A stretch of DNA of 8,408 nucleotides, from positions 1 to 8,408 of the forward strand of contig CAIPBN010000674.1 in the NCBI GenBank assembly GCA_903863315.1. The letters are read 5' to 3'. The notes below the pieces were generated by a model that was given only the letters and a program-made list of their open reading frames with translations, did no database searches and was not told the DNA's origin. This DNA comes from an uncultured Verrucomicrobiota bacterium. Its GTDB lineage: Bacteria > Verrucomicrobiota > Verrucomicrobiia > Limisphaerales > SXTU01. Position 1 is the first letter of the stretch. Each line of letters opens with the position of its first letter. Shown one piece after another: positions 1 through 7,798 of this stretch. Both the position numbers and the translations under genes were made by a program.

Positions 1-1
1 C

Positions 2-136
2 TCCGGCCTCGACGCGCCGAAGGACGTGGACCTCGACGTGACCGGCGTGAGCCGCCTGCGCTTGGTCGTGACTGACGCCAACGACGGCAACAAGTTTGAT
101 GTCGCCAATTGGCTCGAACCCGTGCTGCGCCGATGA
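2..136 (+). CDS. C-terminal fragment of an NPCBM-like carbohydrate-binding protein (5' partial)
   Basis: This is the last 44 codons of a gene that begins outside the window; the frame is open from base 2 and stops at TGA 134-136. The peptide contains DLDVTGVSRLRLVVTDAND followed by GNKFDVANWLEPVL. This matches the closing strands of the NPCBM domain (novel putative carbohydrate-binding module, found at the ends of secreted glycosidases), whose typical ending is 'vdVtg...LrLvVtDagdG...DhadWa...l'. The module binds glycans and is usually attached to an extracellular enzyme; the catalytic part, if any, is not visible here. The fold call is fairly confident from the motif, but the parent protein is unknown. 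Its stop lies about 160 bases before the next gene, with a large hairpin between. Confidence 0.75.
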   Translation, partial: SGLDAPKDVDLDVTGVSRLRLVVTDANDGNKFDVANWLEPVLRR

Positions 137-197
137 AGGACGTGACCGAGCACAACAGCCAGAGGCAAGCCATTGGCGGCCTCCTGCCCCCATTCCC

Positions 198-262
198 TCT
201 CTGTGTCCATCGCGTCTCTGTGGTTAAGGATTTGGACCACAGAGACGCGATGGACACAGAGA
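198..262. repeat. Long perfect inverted repeat (hairpin), REP-like intergenic palindrome
   Basis: Bases 198-224 and 236-262 are exact reverse complements: 27 bp per arm around an 11-base loop at 225-235. The left arm begins TCTCTGTGTCCATCGCG and the right arm ends CGCGATGGACACAGAGA. The element lies entirely between the NPCBM-like gene and the CBM9-like gene. No T-tract follows the right arm, so it is a poor match to an intrinsic terminator. The CTCTGTG/CACAGAG ends resemble dispersed intergenic palindromes that I recall from several environmental bacterial genomes, including Verrucomicrobiota; that family link is from memory. It could still stabilise or attenuate the upstream mRNA 3' end. 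Confidence 0.85.
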
Positions 263-293
263 TTCAGTTTAGCCACCAAACCACTGCCCAACC

Positions 294-1211
294 ATGAAGC
301 ACTCCCTCCTTGCCCTGTTGTCCATCAGTCTCCCCCTCTTCGCCGCCGCCCCCGCTCCCGAGGCTCCCAAGCCCGCCGAGATTTTCAAGACCACCACGCC
401 CGTCATTGTGGACGGCAAACTCGACGAACCCTGCTGGCAAAAGGCCCTACCCGTCTCCGTGGACTTCATCGGCAGCAAGACCGGCATGAAGAGCGACACG
501 GCGCACATGACCGCGAAATACACCTGGGACGACAACTACCTCTACCTCGCCTACGAGACCTTCGACACCAACCTCGTCGCGCTCGCGAAGGATGAAATGC
601 AAGGCCCGCCCACGAACCGCCGGCAGGGCTGCGAGATTCACGACGCGAAGAACACCGGTATCAAGGTGGACGTGGTCGAGTTCTTCCTCTCGTTCGGTGA
701 TGAGCACTTCTTCTGGGAAATCCACCAGAACGCGCTGAACCAGTTCAACGACGTGTGGTGTGTTTCGGCGGACCCGGCCTGGCCCGTCAGCAAGACCACG
801 ATGTCCATGTATGGCATCCTGTTTCATCACAACGAATGGATTGCCGATGACGGCTCGAACACCGTCGCCATGGCCGTCCAGCTCAAGCCCAAGGCCAACG
901 GCAAGCCCTCAACGGTGAATGACGACAAGGACGTGGACACCGGCTACACCGCCGAAATCCGCCTGCCCCTGCGCTCCATCGGCGTGCCCGCCGATGCCGC
1001 GTCGTGGATTGACTCGAAGCTCCCCGACGGCAAGCCCGCGCCGCGCAAGCCCGGCCCGTGGAAGATGGCCGGCAAGACCGTGAGCCTCTTGGCGGTGATG
1101 CAGGACGGCGACCTCAAGGAGCGCTACCACCACTCCAGCCCCACGCGGAAGCCCGACTGGTTCCACAAAACCCAGCCCGCCTGGCCGCGCTATCTGTTTG
1201 TTGCCCCGTGA
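294..1211 (+). CDS. Secreted CBM9-like (carbohydrate-binding/DOMON-type) protein
   Basis: This 305-residue protein starts at ATG 294 with a signal peptide: a short basic start (MKH), a hydrophobic core over residues 5-16, and a likely AAA cleavage site near residues 17-19. The mature part looks like one CBM9-like beta-sandwich. The family's opening signature VDGKLDEPCW is at 39-48, WDDNYLYLAYETFD at 78-91, the central VDVVEFFLSFGD at 125-136, and the closing GYTAEIRLPLRSIG at 217-230. Such domains bind sugars or, in some relatives, haem, and occur in exported proteins of polysaccharide degraders. No catalytic domain is present, so it is probably a stand-alone binding protein. No Shine-Dalgarno sequence precedes the ATG. 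Its TGA overlaps the next gene's GTG by four bases, so the two are probably translationally coupled. The ligand is unknown. Confidence 0.85.
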   Translation: MKHSLLALLSISLPLFAAAPAPEAPKPAEIFKTTTPVIVDGKLDEPCWQKALPVSVDFIGSKTGMKSDTAHMTAKYTWDDNYLYLAYETFDTNLVALAKDEMQGPPTNRRQGCEIHDAKNTGIKVDVVEFFLSFGDEHFFWEIHQNALNQFNDVWCVSADPAWPVSKTTMSMYGILFHHNEWIADDGSNTVAMAVQLKPKANGKPSTVNDDKDVDTGYTAEIRLPLRSIGVPADAASWIDSKLPDGKPAPRKPGPWKMAGKTVSLLAVMQDGDLKERYHHSSPTRKPDWFHKTQPAWPRYLFVAP

Positions 1212-3172
1212 AGTGTCGCCCACCCAATCGAATTGCGACGAACACACGCCGCGTGAGGCCGCTTGCCTCCGCCGGCGTCTTGCTCCTGTTCCTGACGGCA
1301 GCCGTGCTCAACGCCGCGCCCTCCGATCGCGAGCTGGTGCAGCAGCTTGTCGCGCAGGCCGACGCGGGCGAAACACCCTCTGCCCTCGCCCAATCCATCG
1401 GCGAACGCGGCATGACAGCGGCGTCGGTGGCCGCAGAATTTCTCGATGAGCGGAAACCGCGTCGCAGCCAGTTGCTGCTCGAAGCCGTGGCCACGGCCGG
1501 CACTTGCCGCCGCTCCCACGCAGAACTGCTGCGGCTCTATCATCCTGCTGCCCACGAATTGTTTCACACAACCAACGGCATTGCCGGACAACGTCGCCTC
1601 GCTGTCGCACTGGTCTGGCAGGAATGGCCTGCCGCGTTGCCTGAGGCTCTGATCCGCGCCGCGCCCCTGCCGCTGCTCGACTGGCTGCAAGCCCAGGCCG
1701 CCAGCCCCACTCCGTCCCTCGATAAGCTGCGCCAGGTCTGCCAGCCGGTTGGCAACTGGCTGCGGGCAAGGAACGAGCGGCAGCACACTCATGCCTTCCA
1801 TCAGGCCATCGCCGCGCTCGTCGCGAACCCGGCGATCACGCGCGACTTGCCTGTCCGCACCGCACTGCTCCGCCTCGTGGCAGACGCCAGCGCGACCGGT
1901 TCCCTAGACTTCGTGCTGCAACAGCTTCGTCTGTCGCAACCTGAGGTGCGCGCGGATGCGGTCGTGGCACTGGGACACTTGCTGAACCCGCAATCCCATG
2001 GCTGCGGACGCGGCTGCGGTCCAGCCGGTCTGGCCGAGTGGAACCGCCTCGCCGCCGCCCGCACCCAGGCGATCGAGGAGTTTGTGCGGCTGGCAGGTGT
2101 CGAAAGCGACGTGACCGTGCAGGCCAAGCTGGCCGCCGCCGCCGAAGCATGGCCGGAAGAGGCGCGCGTCGGGCAGGCGATGGTAGAACTCTTCCGCCGC
2201 ACCAACGACGCCGGCGTGCGCCGGGCGATTTTGTTCTCCGTGGCCGGCACGCGCTGGCCACAGCGGGCAGCGATAATTCTCGCTGGATTCGATGCCCCGG
2301 CGGACGGCGTGCTGGGCGTGGCGTTGCAGGCGGTCGCGGCGCATCCGCTGCCTGATCTGGCTCCACGGACGCTGGCGATGCTGGAGGAATTCCGCGACGC
2401 GCAGCCGATGCTCATTGATGCCGTCGGCGCGCTCGCGAACCCCAAGGCCACCCCTGCCCTGCTCCGCTGGCTGGAGCGCGAACGCAATGTGGCGGTGCGG
2501 CTTAAACTCGCTCTGGCCCTGGAGAAAATCCCCGGTGAAGCCAGCGCCAATGCGCTCGCCGGGATGCTGGCCCGCGAGGCGGAGCCGCTGCTGGGCGAAC
2601 ATTTGTGCCGCATCGCGAGCCGACGTCATCTGCCCGGCGCGGAGGCAACCCTGGCCTCGCTCGCGGAGGATGGCACTGCGCCCATTACGGTCCGCGCCCA
2701 GGCGGTTTGGGCGCTGGGCAATTATCCCGAACCGCCCGCCCGCAACTGTCTCGCACGGCTGCGTGAGACACCGGAGAAGTTCTTCCCGGCGACTCTCGGA
2801 CCGAGCCTCACCGAACAGGCGCAAGTCACCATCGCCCTCACCAGCTTGCGGGCGCACCAATCCGGTGCGGAAGGTGAGATGGCGCGCTGGTTTGCGACCG
2901 GTTCACCAGCAGTCCAGCTCACCTGCCTGCTGTCGCTGGCGGAGTTGAAACAGGATGATCGGGTGATCGAACAGGCGTTGCACACTGGGGACTTCGCGGT
3001 GCTGCTCGGTGCCGTGAAGGCAGCGGGCGCAACGAACCCCACCAAGTATGTCCCGCACCTTCGCGCACTCCGTGAAGCACCGTTCGTGGCCGCGCTATTG
3101 ACGTCGGGTCTGGACACTTGGGGCCTGCCAGCGGCGTTCTCGGCCGCGCTGCGAGAAGGAGGGCGACAGTGA
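1208..3172 (+). CDS. Secreted HEAT-repeat-like helical protein
   Basis: The product is about 654 residues. I chose GTG 1208 because it overlaps the upstream stop as GTGA. GTG 1253, also in frame, would give a tighter signal peptide starting RPLASAGVLLLFLTAAVLNA and is a real alternative. The reading frame is open further upstream, but that part overlaps the CBM9-like gene. After the signal sequence (core about residues 20-36) the chain is almost all amphipathic helix rich in Ala and Leu. HEAT-type repeat cores are visible, including PEVRADAVVALGHL at 245-258, VAVRLKLALALEKI at 428-441 and ITVRAQAVWALGNY at 493-506. HEAT solenoids are binding scaffolds, with no catalytic motif seen here. A Cys/Gly-rich insert, SHGCGRGCGPAG, lies at 263-274. 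The gene overlaps the following EF-hand gene by four bases. Its specific partner is not predictable. Confidence 0.82.
   Translation: MKCRPPNRIATNTRRVRPLASAGVLLLFLTAAVLNAAPSDRELVQQLVAQADAGETPSALAQSIGERGMTAASVAAEFLDERKPRRSQLLLEAVATAGTCRRSHAELLRLYHPAAHELFHTTNGIAGQRRLAVALVWQEWPAALPEALIRAAPLPLLDWLQAQAASPTPSLDKLRQVCQPVGNWLRARNERQHTHAFHQAIAALVANPAITRDLPVRTALLRLVADASATGSLDFVLQQLRLSQPEVRADAVVALGHLLNPQSHGCGRGCGPAGLAEWNRLAAARTQAIEEFVRLAGVESDVTVQAKLAAAAEAWPEEARVGQAMVELFRRTNDAGVRRAILFSVAGTRWPQRAAIILAGFDAPADGVLGVALQAVAAHPLPDLAPRTLAMLEEFRDAQPMLIDAVGALANPKATPALLRWLERERNVAVRLKLALALEKIPGEASANALAGMLAREAEPLLGEHLCRIASRRHLPGAEATLASLAEDGTAPITVRAQAVWALGNYPEPPARNCLARLRETPEKFFPATLGPSLTEQAQVTIALTSLRAHQSGAEGEMARWFATGSPAVQLTCLLSLAELKQDDRVIEQALHTGDFAVLLGAVKAAGATNPTKYVPHLRALREAPFVAALLTSGLDTWGLPAAFSAALREGGRQ
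3156..3162 (+). promoter_or_regulatory. Shine-Dalgarno sequence for the EF-hand gene
   Basis: AAGGAGG lies six bases before GTG 3169 and is a full-strength match to the 16S anti-Shine-Dalgarno sequence. It decides the start of the downstream gene, since the open frame continues upstream to an ATG at 3118 inside the HEAT gene. It is the only clear ribosome binding site I see in the window; the other genes have none or weak ones. Confidence 0.8.
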
Positions 3173-3750
3173 AAACCGCCTTGTTCCTTTCGCTGCTGGT
3201 GAGCCTCGCCGCTGCCCACGAGTCACCGGTGGATCATGTCGATCGCGAGTTCCGGCTGTGGGTGGCGGAGGGACGGCTGCACTTGAGCTATCGCCTTCAA
3301 CTGGCGGAACGCGCGGCTCTGCTGCAACTCCACCAGATGGACACGGACGCAGACGGGCGCATCAGTCACGCGGAGCGCGATGCTTATTTCACTACTCAGG
3401 CGGAGCGGCTGGGCCGTGGATTCAGGCTGGAACTGGCTGGACGGGCCTTGGCGCTCACTCCTTCCAGTCCAGTGCAGTGCGATGCACGGCTGGGCCAGAC
3501 TTTCACCTTTCAGACACCGCAGGTTGCACTGGCACCGGGCCGTCATGCCGGACGGTTGGCGGACGCCCACGCCCGGGCCTACCCCGGCCCATTCCGCTGG
3601 GTGGACGCGGGCTCCGCTTCCGCAGGTGAAGTGCGCGTGGAACCGGTGTCTGCTGCGACCGATGGCAAACGCCCGACGTGGCTTGCCGTGAAGGCCACCA
3701 CGCATCCCGACTCGCTCGCGCTGAACTTCGTCGTGGTGATTCCCCAGTGA
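3169..3750 (+). CDS. Small secreted EF-hand protein resembling the periplasmic domain of HupE/nickel-type transporters
   Basis: This 193-residue protein starts at GTG 3169, fixed by the AAGGAGG upstream and by the GTGA overlap with the HEAT gene. It opens with a signal peptide (hydrophobic residues about 4-15, ending AAA before HES). A canonical calcium-binding EF-hand loop, DTDADGRISHAE, occupies residues 58-69 with D1, D3, D5, G6, I8 and E12 all present. The surrounding pattern is 'Y-R-L-Q-L-A-E ... LLQLHQMD-loop-E..AYF..QAERL ... L.L.G..L.L'. This resembles the exported N-terminal region found in front of HupE/UreJ-like and nickel/cobalt-exporter-like membrane proteins. Here no membrane domain follows; the protein ends at LNFVVVIPQ. 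It may therefore be a free-standing calcium-binding or metal-sensing subunit. The EF-hand is certain; the transporter-domain relationship is inferred from pattern. Confidence 0.82.
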   Translation: MKTALFLSLLVSLAAAHESPVDHVDREFRLWVAEGRLHLSYRLQLAERAALLQLHQMDTDADGRISHAERDAYFTTQAERLGRGFRLELAGRALALTPSSPVQCDARLGQTFTFQTPQVALAPGRHAGRLADAHARAYPGPFRWVDAGSASAGEVRVEPVSAATDGKRPTWLAVKATTHPDSLALNFVVVIPQ

Positions 3751-3786
3751 AACAACATTGATAACCATTTTTTCCAACTCAAACTC

Positions 3787-4818
<1,032 letters not shown>

Positions 4819-4982
4819 CAGCGCCGTCATCACTTGAGGTTCACCGGCCGGCCACAGGTTGATAGAGGCAGGCGTTGATCACCACCGCGTGTTCTCACGG
4901 GGTGGCAGAGGTGTCTGCCGACGTGCAGTTTTCCGCCTTTCGCCTTGCCAACCATTCCCAAGCGCCACGAAATGGCCGGGCG

Positions 4983-5939
4983 ATGCCCCCGCCGCTCCCA
5001 GCCGAACCAAAGCGCCCCGCCGTCCGGCTGACCAACGTCACCAAGACCTTCGGCCAGCACACGGCGGTCAACCAGCTCTCGCTCGAAGTCCCAGCCGGCT
5101 GCACCTACGGCTTCATCGGCCCCAACGGCTCCGGCAAGACCACGACCATCCGCACCATCCTGCACATCTTCCACCCTGACTCCGGCGAGGTGGAAGTGCT
5201 CGGCGAGCGCAGCACGCGCGCGGCTAACGACCGCATCGGCTACCTGCCCGAAGAGCGCGGCCTCTACAAGAAGATGACCGTCCGCCGCGTCCTTGCCTAT
5301 TACGCCGCACTCAAGGGCATGAAGCGCGCGGACGCCGCCGGGGAGATTCGGAAGTGGCTCTCCAAAATGGGGCTCACCGAGTGGGCCGACAAGAAAGTCG
5401 AGGCGCTCTCCAAGGGCATGGCGCAGAAGATCCAGTTCATCGCCGCCGTCGTCGCCCGGCCCGAGTTGCTCATTCTTGACGAACCTTTCTCCGGACTCGA
5501 CCCAGTCAATCTGGAAGTCATCCGCTCCGCCATCCTGGAACTTCGCGCGGCGGGCACAACCGTCATCTTCAGCACACACGACATGGCGATGGCCGAGACG
5601 ATGTGCGACTTCATCTTCATGATTTACCGGGGCAACAAGGTGCTCGATGGCACCTTGGCCTCGATTCAGCAGAGCTTCGGCGAGGATACGATTCGCGTGA
5701 GCACGTCCGGTGGTGCGGAACTTCTGCGCAGCTTGCCCAGCGTGGAGTTGGTGCGCGACCTCGGCCAGTTGCAGGAACTCCGGCACCCCGACCCGCAAGC
5801 GCTCCTGCGCGAACTCACATCGCGCACCACCGTCCGCCACTTCGAGGTCTGCAAGCCCTCCCTTCACGACATCTTCATCCGCATCGCGAAGCCGGACTTG
5901 CAGGAAATCGAAACGTCCAAAACACAGACGGCGGCGTAA
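4983..5939 (+). CDS. ABC transporter ATP-binding protein, NatA-like (ABC-2 exporter type)
   Basis: This 318-residue nucleotide-binding subunit energises the permease encoded at 6398-7744. Motifs are Walker A GPNGSGKT at 46-53, a Q-loop region YLPEERGLY at 87-95 where Glu replaces the usual Gln as is common in NatA relatives, the signature LSKGM at 142-146, Walker B LLILDEP at 162-168 with catalytic Glu 167, the D-loop SGLD at 170-173 and switch His 199. The C-terminal 100 residues fit the DUF4162 extension typical of NatA-type ATPases. ATG 4983 was chosen because the ABC domain begins just after it. The frame is open back to an ATG at 4875, but that stretch has no family resemblance. NatAB systems export sodium or other compounds; the substrate here cannot be read from sequence. 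Confidence 0.93.
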   Translation: MPPPLPAEPKRPAVRLTNVTKTFGQHTAVNQLSLEVPAGCTYGFIGPNGSGKTTTIRTILHIFHPDSGEVEVLGERSTRAANDRIGYLPEERGLYKKMTVRRVLAYYAALKGMKRADAAGEIRKWLSKMGLTEWADKKVEALSKGMAQKIQFIAAVVARPELLILDEPFSGLDPVNLEVIRSAILELRAAGTTVIFSTHDMAMAETMCDFIFMIYRGNKVLDGTLASIQQSFGEDTIRVSTSGGAELLRSLPSVELVRDLGQLQELRHPDPQALLRELTSRTTVRHFEVCKPSLHDIFIRIAKPDLQEIETSKTQTAA

Positions 5940-5956
5940 GGTTTATCGCGTCAGAC

Positions 5957-6373
5957 ATGAAACGATTATCCATACTTGCGGGTGTCTTACTGGTTGGTTT
6001 TTCGCTTGGTCTCGTCGTCACAGTCCCGCGTAAGGTCGGGATTTCAGAGGTGGCTGTCACTAAGCAGGTGATTGACGGACAAGATGCGGTCCTCGTGGAT
6101 AGCCCAGAGCATCCACCTTGGGCGCAGCAGCATCTCACCTCGGTTGAGTTTGATGAACAGCAGAAGACGATTTCCATATTGCGATATGCAGTCACAATCA
6201 ATCCGGCCTTCGGACGAGGCATTTATTCGCGGTGGCCGATAGTTATCAGGAATGGTTTGCTGCCCGGTGATTACACTCTCCAAGTTTGGGAGGGAGAGCG
6301 ATTTGATCCGGTTGGCAGAGTCATTGTGGCAGGCAAGAAGATTGAGTATGTGCCACGCAAAGATACGCCCTAA
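5957..6373 (+). CDS. Small membrane-anchored or secreted protein of unknown function
   Basis: I do not recognise this 138-residue protein. It starts at ATG 5957, 17 bases after the ATPase stop, and ends with tandem stops TAATAA. The N-terminus MKRLSILAGVLLVGFSLGLVV is a single hydrophobic segment: either an uncleaved anchor or a signal peptide without an obvious cleavage site, and with no lipobox Cys. The rest looks beta-rich, and residues from about 92 on (SRWPIVIRNGLLPGDYTLQV and following) have the feel of an Ig-like or carboxypeptidase-regulatory-like strand pattern, a weak impression. Its base composition is visibly lower in GC than its neighbours (29 of 60 bases are G or C at 6121-6180, against 37 of 60 at 5221-5280 in the ATPase gene), with many A/T-ending codons. 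It sits between the ATPase and permease of one exporter, where no gene is normally needed. Confidence 0.72.
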   Translation: MKRLSILAGVLLVGFSLGLVVTVPRKVGISEVAVTKQVIDGQDAVLVDSPEHPPWAQQHLTSVEFDEQQKTISILRYAVTINPAFGRGIYSRWPIVIRNGLLPGDYTLQVWEGERFDPVGRVIVAGKKIEYVPRKDTP

Positions 6374-6397
6374 TAAGCGCGCCACACTGGATCCCTC

Positions 6398-7744
6398 ATG
6401 AACAAAATCTGGCGCGTCGCCTTCACCGAATACCTCAATGCCGTCCGCAGCAAGGCATTCATCCTCGGCGTGCTGGCACTGCCACTCATCATGGCCATCT
6501 CGGTCGGTGTGCAGCTCTACGCGCAGAAGAAGACCGACCTCACCCCGCGCCGTTTCGCGGTGCTCGACCGCTCCGGCCAGCTCTATCCATCCCTTGCGGC
6601 CAGCGCCAGGGCACGCAACGAATCGCTCCGCACGAACAACGCCTCGGTCTCGGTCGAGATGAAGGGCCAGCGGCTGAAGATGGACCTGCCCATGCAGCCA
6701 GAGTTTGTGCCCGAGGAGTTCAAATTCGCTGGCGACGACTGGAAGGCCGCTGAACTCCAGCTTTCCGAACGCGTGCGACGCAAACAGCTCTTTGCCTTCG
6801 TCATCATCGGCCAAAACATCCTCTCCCCCAACGCCACGAACCACACCGAGCTGCTCTACCACACCGAGACGCCGACATTTCAAGAGCTGCCAGCCTGGAT
6901 CGACAGCACGCTTAATGCGGAAATCCGCGAGCGCCGGTTCACCGCCGCCGGCGTGGACAGCAAGCAGATCCGCCAGCTCTCCCGACCGGTGCCGCTGCAA
7001 CGTCTAGGCCTCGCGGAAAAGAAGACTTCCGGCGAAGTCGTAGCCGCCAAACGCGAAAACCCCATCGCCACCCACGCCGTGCCCATCGGCGCGATGATGC
7101 TGCTCTTCATGACGGTGATGAGCAGCGCGCCCTCGCTGCTCAACACCGTGCTCGAGGAGAAGATGCAGAAGATCTCCGAGGTCCTGATCTCGAGCGTGTC
7201 CCCCTTCCAGCTCATGCTCGGCAAGCTCTTCGGCACCGTGCTGGTCTCGCTCACGCTCTCGACCATTTACCTCGGCGGCGTCTCGTGGATGCTCTGGAAG
7301 TTCGGCCAGCTCGGCAACGTGCCCGGCCACCTCTTCGCGTGGTTCTTCCTCTTCCAGCTCCTCGCGCTGCTGATGTTCGGATCGCTCTTCATCGCCGTCG
7401 GCGCGGCCTGCTCGGAAATCCGCGACGCGCAGAACCTCATGTTCCCGGTGATGATGGTGGTGGTGATCCCCATGCTCACATGGATGGCCGTGCTGCAATC
7501 TCCCGCCAGCCCGTTCTCCCGCGCCCTCTCGCTGTTCCCCCCCGCCACGCCGATGATCATGTTCCTCCGCATCGCGATCCCGCCCGGCGTGCCCGCGTGG
7601 GAAATCGCCCTTGGCCTCGTGCTCACTACGCTCTTCATGCTCGGCTGCGTGTGGGCCAGCGCGAAAATCTTCCGCCTAGGCATTCTCTCGCAAGGCCAGA
7701 CGCCCAGCATCCCGAAGCTGGTGGCGTGGGTGTTCTCGAAGTGA
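6398..7744 (+). CDS. ABC-2 type transporter permease, NatB-like
   Basis: This 448-residue inner-membrane protein is the permease partner of the ATPase encoded at 4983-5939. It begins with the typical N-terminus MNKIWRVAFTEYLNAVRSKAF and one transmembrane helix near residues 19-38. A large extracytoplasmic domain of roughly 185 residues follows, then five more hydrophobic helices near 226-247, 275-297, 311-334, 349-368 and 402-424. The loop EEKMQKISEVLISSVSPFQLMLGK, just before the third helix, is the family hallmark of ABC-2 permeases in the NatB/YhaP group (ABC2_membrane_3). Topology and length match the family. It starts 24 bases after the small unknown gene, consistent with one operon. The exported substrate is unknown; sodium, drug, or lipid and envelope compounds are all known for relatives. 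Confidence 0.93.
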   Translation: MNKIWRVAFTEYLNAVRSKAFILGVLALPLIMAISVGVQLYAQKKTDLTPRRFAVLDRSGQLYPSLAASARARNESLRTNNASVSVEMKGQRLKMDLPMQPEFVPEEFKFAGDDWKAAELQLSERVRRKQLFAFVIIGQNILSPNATNHTELLYHTETPTFQELPAWIDSTLNAEIRERRFTAAGVDSKQIRQLSRPVPLQRLGLAEKKTSGEVVAAKRENPIATHAVPIGAMMLLFMTVMSSAPSLLNTVLEEKMQKISEVLISSVSPFQLMLGKLFGTVLVSLTLSTIYLGGVSWMLWKFGQLGNVPGHLFAWFFLFQLLALLMFGSLFIAVGAACSEIRDAQNLMFPVMMVVVIPMLTWMAVLQSPASPFSRALSLFPPATPMIMFLRIAIPPGVPAWEIALGLVLTTLFMLGCVWASAKIFRLGILSQGQTPSIPKLVAWVFSK

Positions 7745-7745
7745 T

Positions 7746-7765
7746 CAAGGCCCGTGCAGGCCTTG
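7746..7765. terminator. Possible bidirectional terminator hairpin between convergent genes
   Basis: A 7-bp stem, CAAGGCC at 7746-7752 and GGCCTTG at 7759-7765, encloses a six-base loop. It starts two bases after the permease stop and lies about 33 bases beyond the stop of the minus-strand gene, where both transcripts would need to end. No U-tract follows on either strand, so intrinsic termination is uncertain. Confidence 0.35.
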
Positions 7766-7798
7766 CAAACACGCGATTAAAGCCAGTTCGCGAGTCGG

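Noticed and set aside
109..297. 62-codon open frame across the intergenic palindrome
   Set aside because: It overlaps the end of the NPCBM-like gene and spans the hairpin repeat; no ribosome binding site and no coding character.
1801..2860. Long minus-strand open frames (270 and 318 codons) opposite the HEAT gene
   Set aside because: They overlap each other and the HEAT gene; the products are Arg/Ser- or Arg/Gln-rich low-complexity translations typical of shadow frames.
3758..3786. AT-rich stretch with TTGATA and a T6 run before moxR
   Set aside because: No convincing -10 box at proper spacing and no hairpin before the T-run, so neither a promoter nor a terminator can be supported.
4875..4982. 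N-terminal extension of the ABC ATPase from ATG 4875
   Set aside because: The 36 extra residues have no similarity to ABC ATPase N-termini, and ATG 4983 places the start at the usual distance before the first strand of the domain.
4830..5867. 345-codon open frame on the minus strand opposite the ABC ATPase gene
   Set aside because: It is antisense to a clearly real gene, its product has no recognisable motif, and long antisense frames are expected in high-GC coding DNA.
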